From positions 248,001 to 312,000 of the forward strand of contig FONB01000001.1 of NCBI GenBank assembly GCA_900112785.1: a stretch of DNA of 64,000 nucleotides, written 5' to 3'. Under the pieces are notes generated by a model. That model was not told where the DNA came from and ran no database searches. It saw only the letters and a list, made by a program, of their open reading frames with translations. The stretch comes from Phytobacter palmae. Lineage in GTDB: Bacteria; Pseudomonadota; Gammaproteobacteria; Enterobacterales; Enterobacteriaceae. The position numbers and the translations under genes were made by a program. How positions within the stretch are numbered: position 1 is the stretch's first letter; each line of letters begins with the position of its first letter. Shown here in pieces: positions 7,646-18,800 of this stretch.

Positions 7646-10600
7646 CTAAAGCAATAACGTATCTTCGGATGCCGGTTCAGCAATGGATTCCGGGAGAGCG
7701 GCAGGCAGTGTAGCTGCAACATCATCAAACCATTGGAGTGTTTCCCAGACCGTCAGATCGCCTATCACGAAGATATTTTTCTTCGCTCTGGTTAGCGCCA
7801 CATTGAGTAAGTTAGGTTTGCTGGCGGCCCAACTGGCACCACCATTGTTATCTTTATCGCATCCAAGCACAAAAATGACGATGTCGTTTTCTTTCCCCTG
7901 AAAAGTATGAACGGTCCCAATACATTGTTGTTGCCATTTATCAATATCACTACGTTTTAGCCACGGGGCATATTTATTCCAGGTCCTGAGATCGCGTTTC
8001 TTGAGTAATTCGAGAAGCTCTGCCTTAACGGCTTTGAAAGGGGTAATGACATAAATGCTGCTCAGGACTACATTTTCAGCCAACAGACGCTCTAGAAGAA
8101 CAATTAAGCTTTTCCCGTGACTGTCGCGGTATTGTTTCTTCGCAAGCCCGCCCACAGAAATAAGCCACTGATTATTGAGAACCCCATTAACAGGCTTGCT
8201 ACGAATTTTCTCCGCATTTAACCCATGGATCATCCTGTTGTTATAAGCCATCTTATTTGCCAGGCTAAACATTGGTTCATTACAACGACGATGGACCCAT
8301 AAAGGAATGCCAATCCATTCCTCATTACCCATAACCTCCAGCGCGCATCCCCAGTGATTAGCACGATCGGCGACTTGTTGAACGGATATTTTCCCTGGGT
8401 TCCAGTCGTCTGCATGGTTATCCAGCGCATCCTGACAGATACGCTCAACAAGTGCAGGAGATGTTGTAAATACAGGCTCAATCTGCAGGGGATCACCTAC
8501 CACAAGAACTCTTTTCGCGCGCCAGATAGCACCAACGGCCTGCTGTGGAGAAGCCTGACCGGCCTCATCGATCATTAACCAGCCCAATTCGTTACCGTTA
8601 ACGCCATGCAGCATACGCCCAACAGATGCAAAGGTAGTCGAGATGACGGGGACGAACATGCACAGCAGTTGCCACCAGCGTAATGGGCTGCTTTCCAGGT
8701 GCGGTTTATCAAGGAAGCCGTATAGCGACATCAATTTTCTGCGGAACTCTATTTTCCCTAACGCTTCGTAGAGCCACGCTTTATGAAGTTCCATGGCCGC
8801 GATAAAAAGTGCGGAGCGCTGGCGGTTGATTGCCGTATTTTGCCAGTATGCGGTACGTTGCACAGTGGCATCGGAGATATCTTTCTGATCGTCAGGCAGG
8901 CTTATATCAGGATAGCGCTGTTGTAATTTTTGCAGTTCAATGTGCTCACGTTCTTTCTGCTGCTGGATATTTTTAATTTGTTTTTCTAATTCCTGCGCTT
9001 TTTGACGAGCATCAGCAAGCTGCTTATTACCTTCTGTAATATCCCGCGCATTTTTTTCTTTTAAAGCCTCAAGCTTTTCTAAGCGCTGGCGATTGTTATC
9101 CTCTGATTGACGATGTTCCTGAAGCTCTTTTCGGTTAAAAAGATGTGCGAACCAGCCAAATTTTTTCAGCTTGAGTCGGCTCTCTTCCTTTTGCGCAAGC
9201 GTAAGTTCCACATTATTTTTTTGCTGGTTGCGCTCAATGTTTGCCAGGTTTGAGGAAAGGGCCAGACACTGCTGTTTCGCTTTTTCCAGATCCGACAGGA
9301 TATTTTCATCAACAGGGGTAGTACGTAGGCGTAACAGGGCTGCATATCTGATCAGATCTGCTTTAATGACCTCTGTTTGTTGCAGGCAGTCCCGGAAATG
9401 GGTTTGTGCGTCTGCAAAAGATAATTTGCTTTGCAGGCTTTTCCAGCGCCACAGGCTGAGGAAATTTTCATTCTCCGGGCGTGATTTTTCAGAGGGCGTT
9501 CCACGCAGGAAATGCTCATTCATTAATAAACGTTGACCAAATCTGGTTCGATTTGCTTTTTTACCCAGTGCGGCAGAGATCATTCCCCAACACTGTTTTT
9601 CCTGCTCCAGAGGTCTGAAAAAATGATAATCACGCTCTTTTCCTTCTCTGTTTTTACCCTTTTTTCGGGCACTTTTGGGTAGGTTTTCTGCCGCGAGTTG
9701 GTTGGCTGTGGGGGCCAGGTAATCGAGCGTACAGAATTCCTCAGCGATAGATTTTTTCTGCGGTAGCTCCTTTGATATGTTCTCTACCGCAGCGTTGTTT
9801 GATGAGGCGATAACCATTTCGAAGCCGGTCAATTCCGGCACGATGAAACCCTCTTTATCCAGCGTTTCACCAATGCTATTGAAGCGAGAAAGCCTTCGCG
9901 CACGCTCCACAATATTATGAGCCACGAGATCGCGCAGCAGGGTGGTTTTCCCTGTTCCCGGTGGGCCGTTTACCGAAAGTATGCCTCCTTCGTCCAGCTC
10001 TTCAATCGCCGTGTTGATGGCGAACTGTTGCATCAACGTCATGGCATGCTCAGGTTCAGAAGGCCACCTTCCGGCAGGCATTTTAGAGGGGTGGAGATTA
10101 TTAATGATTGCCGTCAGCCCCTCCGGTGAATAGAGAGAGGGTTCTTTTCTTGTTGATTTTCCGGAAAGGTATGTCCTGAGCGCTTTAGATTTATCCCCTC
10201 GCTTCAATCCTGCAATAGCACGCTCTAAGTCCTCAAAATAGAAGCTATTCAGAATAGGGAGCTTTAAAGCTTTATCATTGAGGCTGAGTTCTTCTTCATC
10301 TTCGTTTTCAACCTCAGCGGAGTCTTGTGCGATATCGCCGTTTCGCTCGGACCAGTCTATTTGCAGAACATATTCCCAGGGCGGTACAAAATCAGCCCAT
10401 TGGGTCAGGTGACTGTGTAATAAGGTTAAAATATTCTCTGCCCGTAAAACACCGGAGCCGTTTTCGTGAACAGGTTTTAAGGTGCTCTGGAAACTACTGA
10501 GTGCATCAGCAAGATGTTGGCAATCCGCAGTGAATATTTCTGAGCACAGAGATGAAAAGCGTTTTTCTTTCAGATGACCTAAGGCCCAGGGGAGCGAACT

Positions 10601-10978
10601 GACAGAGAGTTTATCTAACGCTGGAGCACCATCTGTGCTCAATAATATTTTTGCAAAACAGGTTATGCCTTCCTGGTCCAGTCGCTGTTCGAGTTCTTCT
10701 TTTAGATTATCAGCATCAGGCCCAAAGACGCCCTGGCTAATCTTATTTGCAAGGGATTTTTCAAAGAGTCCAATATGTACAGCGTAAGTAACTCTATCCG
10801 GAATCTCATGTTCTTTACGCAATCTCTCACTGAGCCAGGGGAGAAGGTTATCCCCTGCGCTTTCCAGTTGTTTAAGAGAAATTAACAGGCTGTTATCTTT
10901 CTTCTCAACGGAATAGGGTTGGAAAAACTCTATGCGTTGCCAGGCTTGTAATATGTTGTGTGGGGCTGTCGTTGCCAT
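7646..10978 (-). CDS. large superfamily 1 (UPF1-like) helicase/ATPase with central coiled coil
   Basis: An 1110-residue soluble protein. Walker A is at about 336-345 (NGPPGTGKTTLL), Walker B at about 798 (LMIDEAGQ), followed by the motif III-like VVGDPLQIEP. Motif V-like TVHTFQGKENDIVIF lies near 1025 and motif VI-like NVALTRAKKNIFVIGD near 1062, the AAA_11/AAA_12 arrangement of SF1B helicases. A long charged coiled coil (about 565-685) interrupts the core between motifs Ia and II. The N-terminal 250 residues match nothing I recognise. No nuclease motif is visible. The gene is monocistronic and moderately AT-rich. Such stand-alone helicases often sit in defence islands, and this one lies some 6 kb from symE and a DNA methylase, but an antiviral role is only a hypothesis; RNA or DNA metabolism is equally possible. 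Confidence 0.75.
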   Translation of the reverse strand: MATTAPHNILQAWQRIEFFQPYSVEKKDNSLLISLKQLESAGDNLLPWLSERLRKEHEIPDRVTYAVHIGLFEKSLANKISQGVFGPDADNLKEELEQRLDQEGITCFAKILLSTDGAPALDKLSVSSLPWALGHLKEKRFSSLCSEIFTADCQHLADALSSFQSTLKPVHENGSGVLRAENILTLLHSHLTQWADFVPPWEYVLQIDWSERNGDIAQDSAEVENEDEEELSLNDKALKLPILNSFYFEDLERAIAGLKRGDKSKALRTYLSGKSTRKEPSLYSPEGLTAIINNLHPSKMPAGRWPSEPEHAMTLMQQFAINTAIEELDEGGILSVNGPPGTGKTTLLRDLVAHNIVERARRLSRFNSIGETLDKEGFIVPELTGFEMVIASSNNAAVENISKELPQKKSIAEEFCTLDYLAPTANQLAAENLPKSARKKGKNREGKERDYHFFRPLEQEKQCWGMISAALGKKANRTRFGQRLLMNEHFLRGTPSEKSRPENENFLSLWRWKSLQSKLSFADAQTHFRDCLQQTEVIKADLIRYAALLRLRTTPVDENILSDLEKAKQQCLALSSNLANIERNQQKNNVELTLAQKEESRLKLKKFGWFAHLFNRKELQEHRQSEDNNRQRLEKLEALKEKNARDITEGNKQLADARQKAQELEKQIKNIQQQKEREHIELQKLQQRYPDISLPDDQKDISDATVQRTAYWQNTAINRQRSALFIAAMELHKAWLYEALGKIEFRRKLMSLYGFLDKPHLESSPLRWWQLLCMFVPVISTTFASVGRMLHGVNGNELGWLMIDEAGQASPQQAVGAIWRAKRVLVVGDPLQIEPVFTTSPALVERICQDALDNHADDWNPGKISVQQVADRANHWGCALEVMGNEEWIGIPLWVHRRCNEPMFSLANKMAYNNRMIHGLNAEKIRSKPVNGVLNNQWLISVGGLAKKQYRDSHGKSLIVLLERLLAENVVLSSIYVITPFKAVKAELLELLKKRDLRTWNKYAPWLKRSDIDKWQQQCIGTVHTFQGKENDIVIFVLGCDKDNNGGASWAASKPNLLNVALTRAKKNIFVIGDLTVWETLQWFDDVAATLPAALPESIAEPASEDTLLL

Positions 10979-11144
10979 CTTAGCTCTTTATTATTGTCCA
11001 TAAATTAAGTATGCCATTCAGGATACTCCAGTTAATAAAAGCTTGTCAGGTAGGTCAGGTAAGCTCGGGCTTTTTGAGAGAAAGATAAAGAGAACGCCTT
11101 CATTGTCCGTTAGTGAATATTATTGATGTGGCTGGTGTTTCTTC

Positions 11145-11176
11145 TAATAAACAAGAGCCTGTATTACAGGCTCTTG
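11145..11176 (-). terminator. rho-independent terminator after the TolC-like gene
   Basis: On the minus strand, CAAGAGCCTG-TAATA-CAGGCTCTTG (10-bp perfect stem, 11152-11176) is followed by TTTATTAG. It lies 22 bp beyond the TolC-like stop and closes the adhesin/export operon. Confidence 0.85.
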
Positions 11177-11198
11177 CGTGTTTCGTGCTAGCGCATTA

Positions 11199-12710
11199 TC
11201 AGAACGATTGCAGTGTGCTGATCTTCCCTTGCTGCCAGTTGGCTTCCGACTGGCGCAGCGCGTTGCTGATATCCGCCAGTTTGTCAGACGGCAGTGTCTT
11301 CGGCAGCAGATCTACACCCACGCTGGAGATAATCTGTCCGTAAGTGTTACGCAGTTCCGCGTAGGCCAGATCCTGACGCAGATCGGCGTTCAGCGCATTC
11401 AGTTCGCCCTGAATCAGTTGTAACTCACCGATGCTGTTGGCTTTGTAACGGTTACGCAGTTGCTGAACGATTTGCCCGTCCAGATCACGCAACTCTTCGC
11501 TGGTTTTATACTGACGCAGCGCTTCGTTGTAGTTGGCGCGCGCCACGTACAGTTGCGCCATGATAGCCAGCGACATCGCCTGACGCTGCAACTCGCCTAC
11601 CTGCTCGTTGGCCTTCGCTGCACTGTGCGCCGCCGGGCCAGACATCAGGTTGAACAGGTTCCAGGTGGCTTTCACCCCCACGTCGGCCCAACTGTTGTTG
11701 ACCAAAAATGAGTTGCTGTCGTAGTGGCCGCCTGCGCTAATCTCGATACCTGGCAGCATACGCAGCAGCGCTTTACGGGTTTCGGCGGCGTTAATACGCA
11801 CCTGATAATCCTGCTCACGCAGTTCCGGGCGGCTCACCAGCGCGGTCTCTTCCAGGGTTTTCTGATCCACATTCAACTGTGGAACCGTCTCGTCGCCGCT
11901 GGCGGGCAGTGCCAGTTTATAGGGGGTGTCCAGCGGCAGGTTCATCAGCGTGGCAAGTTCGGTTTTTGCCAGCGACAGCGCGCGGCGCTGCTCTTCCAGT
12001 TGGCGGGTAGCCTCAATCAGCGCACGGCGATAGGTCAGAGCTTCAACCTGGTCGCCGACCTGCTGGGCGGTCATCCGCTCACTGGCTTCACGCGCCTGGT
12101 TTACCCGGTCAATCAGCGTATCGATCTGGCCCAGCAGTCGCTCGGCGGCAACCGCACGCCAGTAGGCGGAACGGACATCCTGCAAAATGGTATGTACCAC
12201 TTTGCGTTTACGCTCTTCGGCAATCCAGCGCTGATCCGATTTCTGTTTCGCGCTGACGTAGCTAACGCCAAAGTCGAGCACGTTCCACACCATCGTCAGG
12301 TCTGCCACATCGCGGTCACGATCTTGCGAGGTGGAGGGTTCCAGAGAAGTTTGTCCGGTTTCCACGCTACGGCTACTGGAGGCGCTGGCATTGTTGCGCC
12401 CTACGTAGCCCGCCGAAGCTGCCAGCTTCGGTAGCATGTCATAACGGGAGAGATCCAGTTGCTGCTGGGCCAGCGCGCTTTCCATGACTTTTAAGCGCGA
12501 CTCGAGGTTATATTTTAGCGCGCGGGCCATCGCGTCATACAGGGTGATTGGCGCGGTAACCGGCTCCTGCTGGCTGAACATCGCTACCCGATCCTGCTGG
12601 CTGCGCTGTTCGCTCTCTTTTTTGGTAATCGGGTCGCTGGTCACGGCACATCCATTTAGCGCTACGACCAGCGCGCTCAGCGCAAAAAGCTTGCGGCCTT
12701 TACGCATCAT
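11199..12710 (-). CDS. TolC family outer-membrane efflux lipoprotein
   Basis: An OMF protein of about 503 residues from the start used here. The N-terminus MMRKGRKLFALSALVVALNGC is a lipoprotein signal with a lipobox ending LNGC, which favours the ATG at 12710; upstream ATGs at 12770 (after AAAAGG) or 12707 are possible. The body shows two alpha-helical coiled repeats typical of TolC trimers, each with a beta segment and a NxxxARxxYxxAL-like element (for example VARANYNEALRQYK). It should form the outer-membrane channel for the adaptors encoded upstream. It follows the giant adhesin directly (adhesin stop at 12805) and ends in a strong terminator, so it is the last gene of the adhesin transcript. 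Confidence 0.85.
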   Translation of the reverse strand: MMRKGRKLFALSALVVALNGCAVTSDPITKKESEQRSQQDRVAMFSQQEPVTAPITLYDAMARALKYNLESRLKVMESALAQQQLDLSRYDMLPKLAASAGYVGRNNASASSSRSVETGQTSLEPSTSQDRDRDVADLTMVWNVLDFGVSYVSAKQKSDQRWIAEERKRKVVHTILQDVRSAYWRAVAAERLLGQIDTLIDRVNQAREASERMTAQQVGDQVEALTYRRALIEATRQLEEQRRALSLAKTELATLMNLPLDTPYKLALPASGDETVPQLNVDQKTLEETALVSRPELREQDYQVRINAAETRKALLRMLPGIEISAGGHYDSNSFLVNNSWADVGVKATWNLFNLMSGPAAHSAAKANEQVGELQRQAMSLAIMAQLYVARANYNEALRQYKTSEELRDLDGQIVQQLRNRYKANSIGELQLIQGELNALNADLRQDLAYAELRNTYGQIISSVGVDLLPKTLPSDKLADISNALRQSEANWQQGKISTLQSF

Positions 12711-12804
12711 TTCGCTGCCACTCACAGTTGTCACCACCGACAACCGGTTTGCCACCATCACGTTCATCATAGAATTAACGCCTTTTACTGTAGTCTTGTC
12801 GTTA

Positions 12805-15800
12805 TTAGCCCTGCTGGCCCCGGTCGTACAACGCCTGTTCAATGGCAGACAGTCGTTGTCCTTGGGCATCGCCAATGTGTTGTAATTGCCGGTGGAACGA
12901 TGGGGTAAACGCGGCTGTCGCTTGTTCTTGCCCCTGTTCTGTCACTCCCTGTGCATGCAGGTTGATATCTTTCCAGCTACCGCCAGTAAACACTTCCATC
13001 GGTGTCAGTGAAGGCAGATAAATGCCGGAGAAGACGCTGGCCAGCGACGAGGTGCCGCCCAGCGCCGGATCTTTGTTAAAGCTGGGGAATGAGCCCAGCG
13101 AACTCTCAAAATGGCTGCCGAACGATGAGCCGCGTCCGAAGACATTCGCCACTTCGCTCTTCGTCGCATCTCCCCCGCTTGCCCCATCGCTGGTGGTGCC
13201 GAAGATGGAGGCCATCATCGAACTGCTCCCGGCGGTGCGTCCGGCATTAAAGCTGCCGAGAGAGGCGGGGGTAATCAATGCGTTGAGCGGCGGTGTGCCA
13301 GCCTCCTGAGGCTGGAGAGTAGGTGTTCGGCTGTCCAGCGGACGTGGTCCGTTCGCACCATCTGAAATACGGAACTGCGGATCGCCGCCGGTAATGCCCG
13401 CGCGGGTAACCGTCAGGCTAAAGGTGGTGCTGATTGACGTATTCCCTGCATCGGTCGCGGTCACCCGAATGACCAGACTACCGATATCGGCATTGCCAGG
13501 CGTGCCGGAAAACGTCCCGGTCGACGGGGTAAAGCTCAGCCATGCAGGCAGTGCGGAGCCGTCCGCCTGCGTTGCGCTCAGGGTTAATGTGTCGCCATCC
13601 GGATCAACAAAGGTGCCAGCCGGGACGGTGAGGGTAAAGCTGCCATCCTGCGCCACGCTCTGCGGCGGAATAGATCCAGAGACCACCGGTGTGTCATTTA
13701 CGTTGGTGACCGTCAGGGCAAAAGTGGTGCTGACCGAGGAGCTGCCATCGCTGGCGGTGAGACGAATACTCAGATTACTCACATCGCCATTCCCCGGCGT
13801 GCCGGAGAAAGTGCCAGTGGCCGGGTCAAAGCGCAGCCAGGCGGGCAGCGGATTGCCGTTTGCCTGGGTCGCGCTCAGGGTCAGTGTGTCGCCATCCGGA
13901 TCAACAAAGGTGCCAGCCGGGACGGTGAGGGTAAACCTGCCGTCCTGCGCCACGCTCTGCGGCGGAATAGATCCAGAGACCACCGGCGTGTCATTTACGT
14001 TGGTGACCGTCAGGGCAAAAGTAGTGCTGACCGAGGAGCTGCCATCGCTGGCAGTGAGACGAATACTCAGATTGCTCACATCGCCATTCCCCGGCGTGCC
14101 GGAGAAAGTGCCAGTGGCCGGGTCAAAGCGCAGCCAGGCGGGCAGCGGATTGCCGTTTGCCTGGGTCGCGCTCAGGGTCAGTGTGTCGCCATCCGGATCA
14201 ACAAAGGTGCCAGCCGGGACGGTGAGGGTAAAACTGCCGTCCTGCGCCACGCTCTGCGGCGGAATAGATCCAGAGACCACCGGCGTGTCATTTACGTTGG
14301 TGACCGTCAGGGCAAAAGTGGTGCTGACCGAGGAGCTGCCATCGCTGGCGGTGAGACGAATACTCAGATTGCCCACGTCGCCATTCCCCGGCGTGCCGGA
14401 GAAGGTTTTTGTGGCCGGGTCAAAGCTCAGCCAGGCGGGCAGCGGATTGCCGTTTGCCTGGGTCGCGCTCAGGGTTAATGTGTCGCCATCCGGATCAACA
14501 AAGGTGCCAGCCGGGACGGTGAAGGTAAAGCTGCCGTCCTGCGCCACGCTCTGCGGCGGAATAGATCCAGAGACCACCGGCGAGTCATTTACGTTGGTGA
14601 CCGTCAGGGCAAAAGTGGTGCTGACCGAGGTGCTGCCATCGCTGGCGGTGAGACGAATACTCAGATTACCCACATCGCCATTCCCCGGCGTGCCGGAGAA
14701 AGTGCCAGTGACCGGGTCAAAGCGCAGCCAGGCGGGCAGTGCCGAACCGTCGGCGAGGGTTGCGCTCAGGGTCAGTGTGTCGCCATCCGGATCGGTAAAG
14801 GTTCCCGCAGGCACGGTAAAACTCAGGCTGCCGTCCTGCGCCACGCTCTGCGGCGGAACAGATCCGGAAACCACCGGCGCATCATTCACATTGGTGACGA
14901 CCAGTCCGAAGGTGGTGCTGACCGACGCATTGCTGCCATCGGTAGCCGTCACCCGAATGGTCAGATTACCCACGTCGCCATTCCCCGGCGTACCGGAGAA
15001 GGTTTTTGTAGCCGGGTCAAAGCTCAGCCAGGCGGGCAGCGCCGAACCGTCGGCGAGGGTCGCGCTCAGGGTCAGCGTGTCGCCGATATCCGGATCGGTA
15101 AAGGTTCCCGCAGGCACGGTAAAGTTGAAGCTGCCATTTTGTGCAATGGTCTGTTCGGCCACCGGGGTGGACACCACGGGCGGGAGATTACTGTTATTCA
15201 CCGTCAGCCCAAAGGTAGTGCTGACCGAGGCATTACTGCCGTCAGTCGCGGTTATCCGAATCGTCAGGTTGCCGACATCACTGTAGCCCGGCGTGCCAGA
15301 GAAGGTTCCGGTAGATGGGTTAAAGATCAGCCAGGCCGGCAGTGCCGAGCCATCTGCCAGTGTCGCACTCAGCGTCAACGTATCACCGTTATCCACATCG
15401 ACAAAAGTACCGGCAGGTACGGCGAAGCTGAACGCTGTATCTTTGGTGGCGCTTTGGGGACTGACCGTGCTCGCTACGGTAGGGGCATCATTCACGCTGG
15501 TTACCATCAACGACGCCTGTGCACTGTTGATGGAGAACGCGCTGCTGCCGCCAGAGGTCGATGTATCTGCCAGACCTTTGCTGCTACCTGCTGTCGCCGT
15601 ACCACTGGTCTGATCCCACGCGCTGAAACTCAGGGTTGCGGTTTCACCATTGGCGCTGTCCGGTACATAACGCAGTTGCGCCGTCGATCCGAGCAACAGC
15701 GCTGCTGAACTGGAGACCGTGCCGATATTGAACCAGTTAGCCCCGCTGTCGGTGGAATACTGCCAGCCACCGTTCCCTACCGTCGCCGTAATCGCGATGC

Positions 15801-18800
15801 CGCTGGACGCCCCGCTGTCGACATCCCCATAACCCGCACTGCTGAGCAATGACGATACTGTGGTGGCGGATGATGTTGCATCTTCCGTCGTGGATGTCAG
15901 GATGACCGTCGCACCGCTGGATAGCGTTGGCGCATCGTTAACCGGCGTTACGTTAAGGGTCATCGTTCCTGTATTAGCGGACAACGCCGTGCCATCGCTG
16001 ACCTTCCAGGTAAAGGAGGCATAACCCGTGCCGTTGGCATTCGCGGTCGGGCGGAAGGTCAGTTTGCTGATATCAGCCGCGCTGACCACAGAACCATTGC
16101 CCAGTAATGTATCGCCGCCGCCACGTACACCGTCGTTGTTTGCGTCAATAAACAACTCACCGGCGCCCGGCGCGGTGACAATAGTAATGGATTGCAGGGT
16201 GTCGCCGCTGTCCACATCGCTGAAACCAAAATCGGCAGCGCTAAAGGCCTGGGCGCTATCCTCATTGAAGGTTTTACTGACTGACGTATTGCTGATGATC
16301 GGCGCATCGTTAACTGGCGTTACGTTAAGGGTCATCGTCCCGGTATTAGCGGACAACGCCGTGCCATCGCTCACCTGCCAGCTAAAGGAGGCATAACCCG
16401 TGCCGTTGGCGTTCGCGGTCGGACGGAAGGTCAGTTTGCTGATATCAGCCGCGCTGACCACCGCTCCATTGCCCAGTAATGTATCGCCGACGCCTCGGAC
16501 ACCATCGCTGTTTGCGTCAATAAACAGCTCACCGGCGGCTGGTGCTGTGACGATAATGATGGATTGCAGGGTGTCGCCGCTGTCCACATCGCTGAAACCA
16601 AAATCGGCAGCGCTAAAGGTCTGGGCGCTATCCTCGTTGAAAGTCTTGCTGATCGACGTATTGCTGATGACCGGTGCGTCGTTGACCGGCGTGATATTCA
16701 GCACCGCCTGATTGGTGCCGCTACTATTGAGCGAGCCGTCATTAAAGGTCCAGTTAAGCGTCACGCTGGACGGTGGATCGTCAGAACTGTTGGCATAGGT
16801 CAGGGATTGCAGCACCGCATTCACTATCGCCGAGGTTGCATTGCTATTAAACGTCAGCGTCAGCGTGCCGGAGGAGTTCGCCGTGACACTACCCACCGCC
16901 GTACCGTTATAGGTGAAGTTTTGTCCTTGAGTCAGCACCCCTAACAGTCCGCTATTGCCGAAGATATCGACACTATTCGCCCCGCCGTTACGGGCGATTG
17001 AAATAGAGGCACCGTTATAGTTGCCCTGATTATTCAGTTCGGTATCGGCAACAGTGACATCGCTGTCTATCACCACCGCGCTGCCATTTTCGGTATAGGT
17101 GGCTCCACCATTCAGGTTGCTAAAGACAGGGGCGGTGTTGACGGTGGAGATGATCGACGAACTGTTGACCGCCGTCAGGCTACCTGACATGGCGCGCAGT
17201 GCCAGCGTATTGATACTGCCGCTGTTGGTGTACTGTATGATAAGTCCGGTGTAGGTAGCGATACCGCCAGACGGCGTTAATGTTACCGTCGTAGCGCTGG
17301 CATCATGATCCCCGGAGGTCACCGCCAGGCTATTGACCGTACCATCGACGACGCTGTCGTTAGGGTCAGTCACCGAGAGCACGATATTAGTGGTGTAATC
17401 CTGATCCACCATGCCATTCGCATCGACCGCCTGTACGACCGGAACGGTGGTAAAACTGGCACTTTGTCCGTTCTGGATCGTCGTGGGAACGGGCTGGGTG
17501 GAAAAAACCAGCCGCGTCGCCACCACATCCGGATTGATCGATGCTGATGTGGCGCTGACCAGGCTACCGGACGCCGCCGTCAGCACGAAGTTAGCATCAC
17601 CATCACTGGCCGAGGTGTACTTCACGCCGCTAAAGGTGGCAATACCGTTTGAGGCGGTCACCTGAGTGGTGCCCGTCAGCGACCCGCTACCATTCTCGCT
17701 TAATGTCACCGAACCGTTAAAATCCGTATCGATATTGCCGCGATCGTCAACGGCAATCACCACCGGCTGGGTGGTGAAGTTAATGCCACTGACCACTGAG
17801 GTGGACGGCGACTGGCTATAAATGAGTTTGGTTGCTGCCACATCAATACTGGCACCGCTGCCGTTGTTCACGTTGGCCTGACTACTGGCGAACGTTGAGC
17901 CACCGGAGACCGTGGTGAAATTGCTGGCATTTACCGACAATATTACCGTGTGGTGATCGGTAATGTCGTTACTGCTGGTATTGTCGTTGTAATACGCCTT
18001 GATGGTGTAAGTTTCACTGCTGTTATTCGCAACCGACAGGCTTAAGCTGGAAAATGTGACTCTGCCGGTGCTGCTGTCATACGTGCCGACGACGTTTGTG
18101 GCATCCGGGCCACTGAGCAGGAACGTCATCTTACTCAATTCTGATGATGTCGCCGTACCACTGACGTTAGCGTAGAACTGACTGACATTGGTGGCCGAAC
18201 CATCAGATGTACCGAGGTCGGTAAGGGTAAAGTCCAGCAGCGAGGTGGCGCTGGCCGCTGATGTCGCGGTAGTGGAAAATGTCGTTGCTTCGCCAGATGG
18301 CCCGGCGGTCACGGTCGATGTCGCATCTACCGGGGAGGCGGCATGAATATTGTTCAATACCAGGTTATCCAGATAGTACTCATTGGTACCGGATGTCGTG
18401 ATGGTAATGGAAGACACGCCGACAAAATTGCCGTTAAAGCCGCTGATAGTGGTATAAGTCAACGCACCGGGGAATGGCAGTACTCCGCTCTGATTGTCTC
18501 CAGCGGTCGATTTACTGGATGAAATCGTATAATTCATGTTCCCGGTGCCATCGGCATTCAATAAGTCCAGTGAAGACAAATCAAAAACATAGCCGGGAAT
18601 GCTGATGGTGAAGGTCAGCGAATTTGACGAACTGGAACCATCCGTTTGCACATCATAGATTAGGCTATTGCCGTCACTGTTTAGCCCAGCCAGCACGTTA
18701 CCGACAAAATCGAAATGTAGGGTATGCCCCCCTTCCTGCCAGGTCTGGTTATTGCCGCTACCGCCGCCAGAACCCGTCTCAAACGTAAAGGTATCCAGCA

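Noticed and set aside
13400-15190. Regular repeats as a CRISPR array
   Set aside because: Units are 297 bp, in frame and coding for Ig-like modules, with no short repeat/spacer pattern and no cas genes.
13394-15286. Long plus-strand open frame of 630 codons opposite the adhesin
   Set aside because: It is a shadow of the repeats in the adhesin; composition is unnatural and there is no family match.
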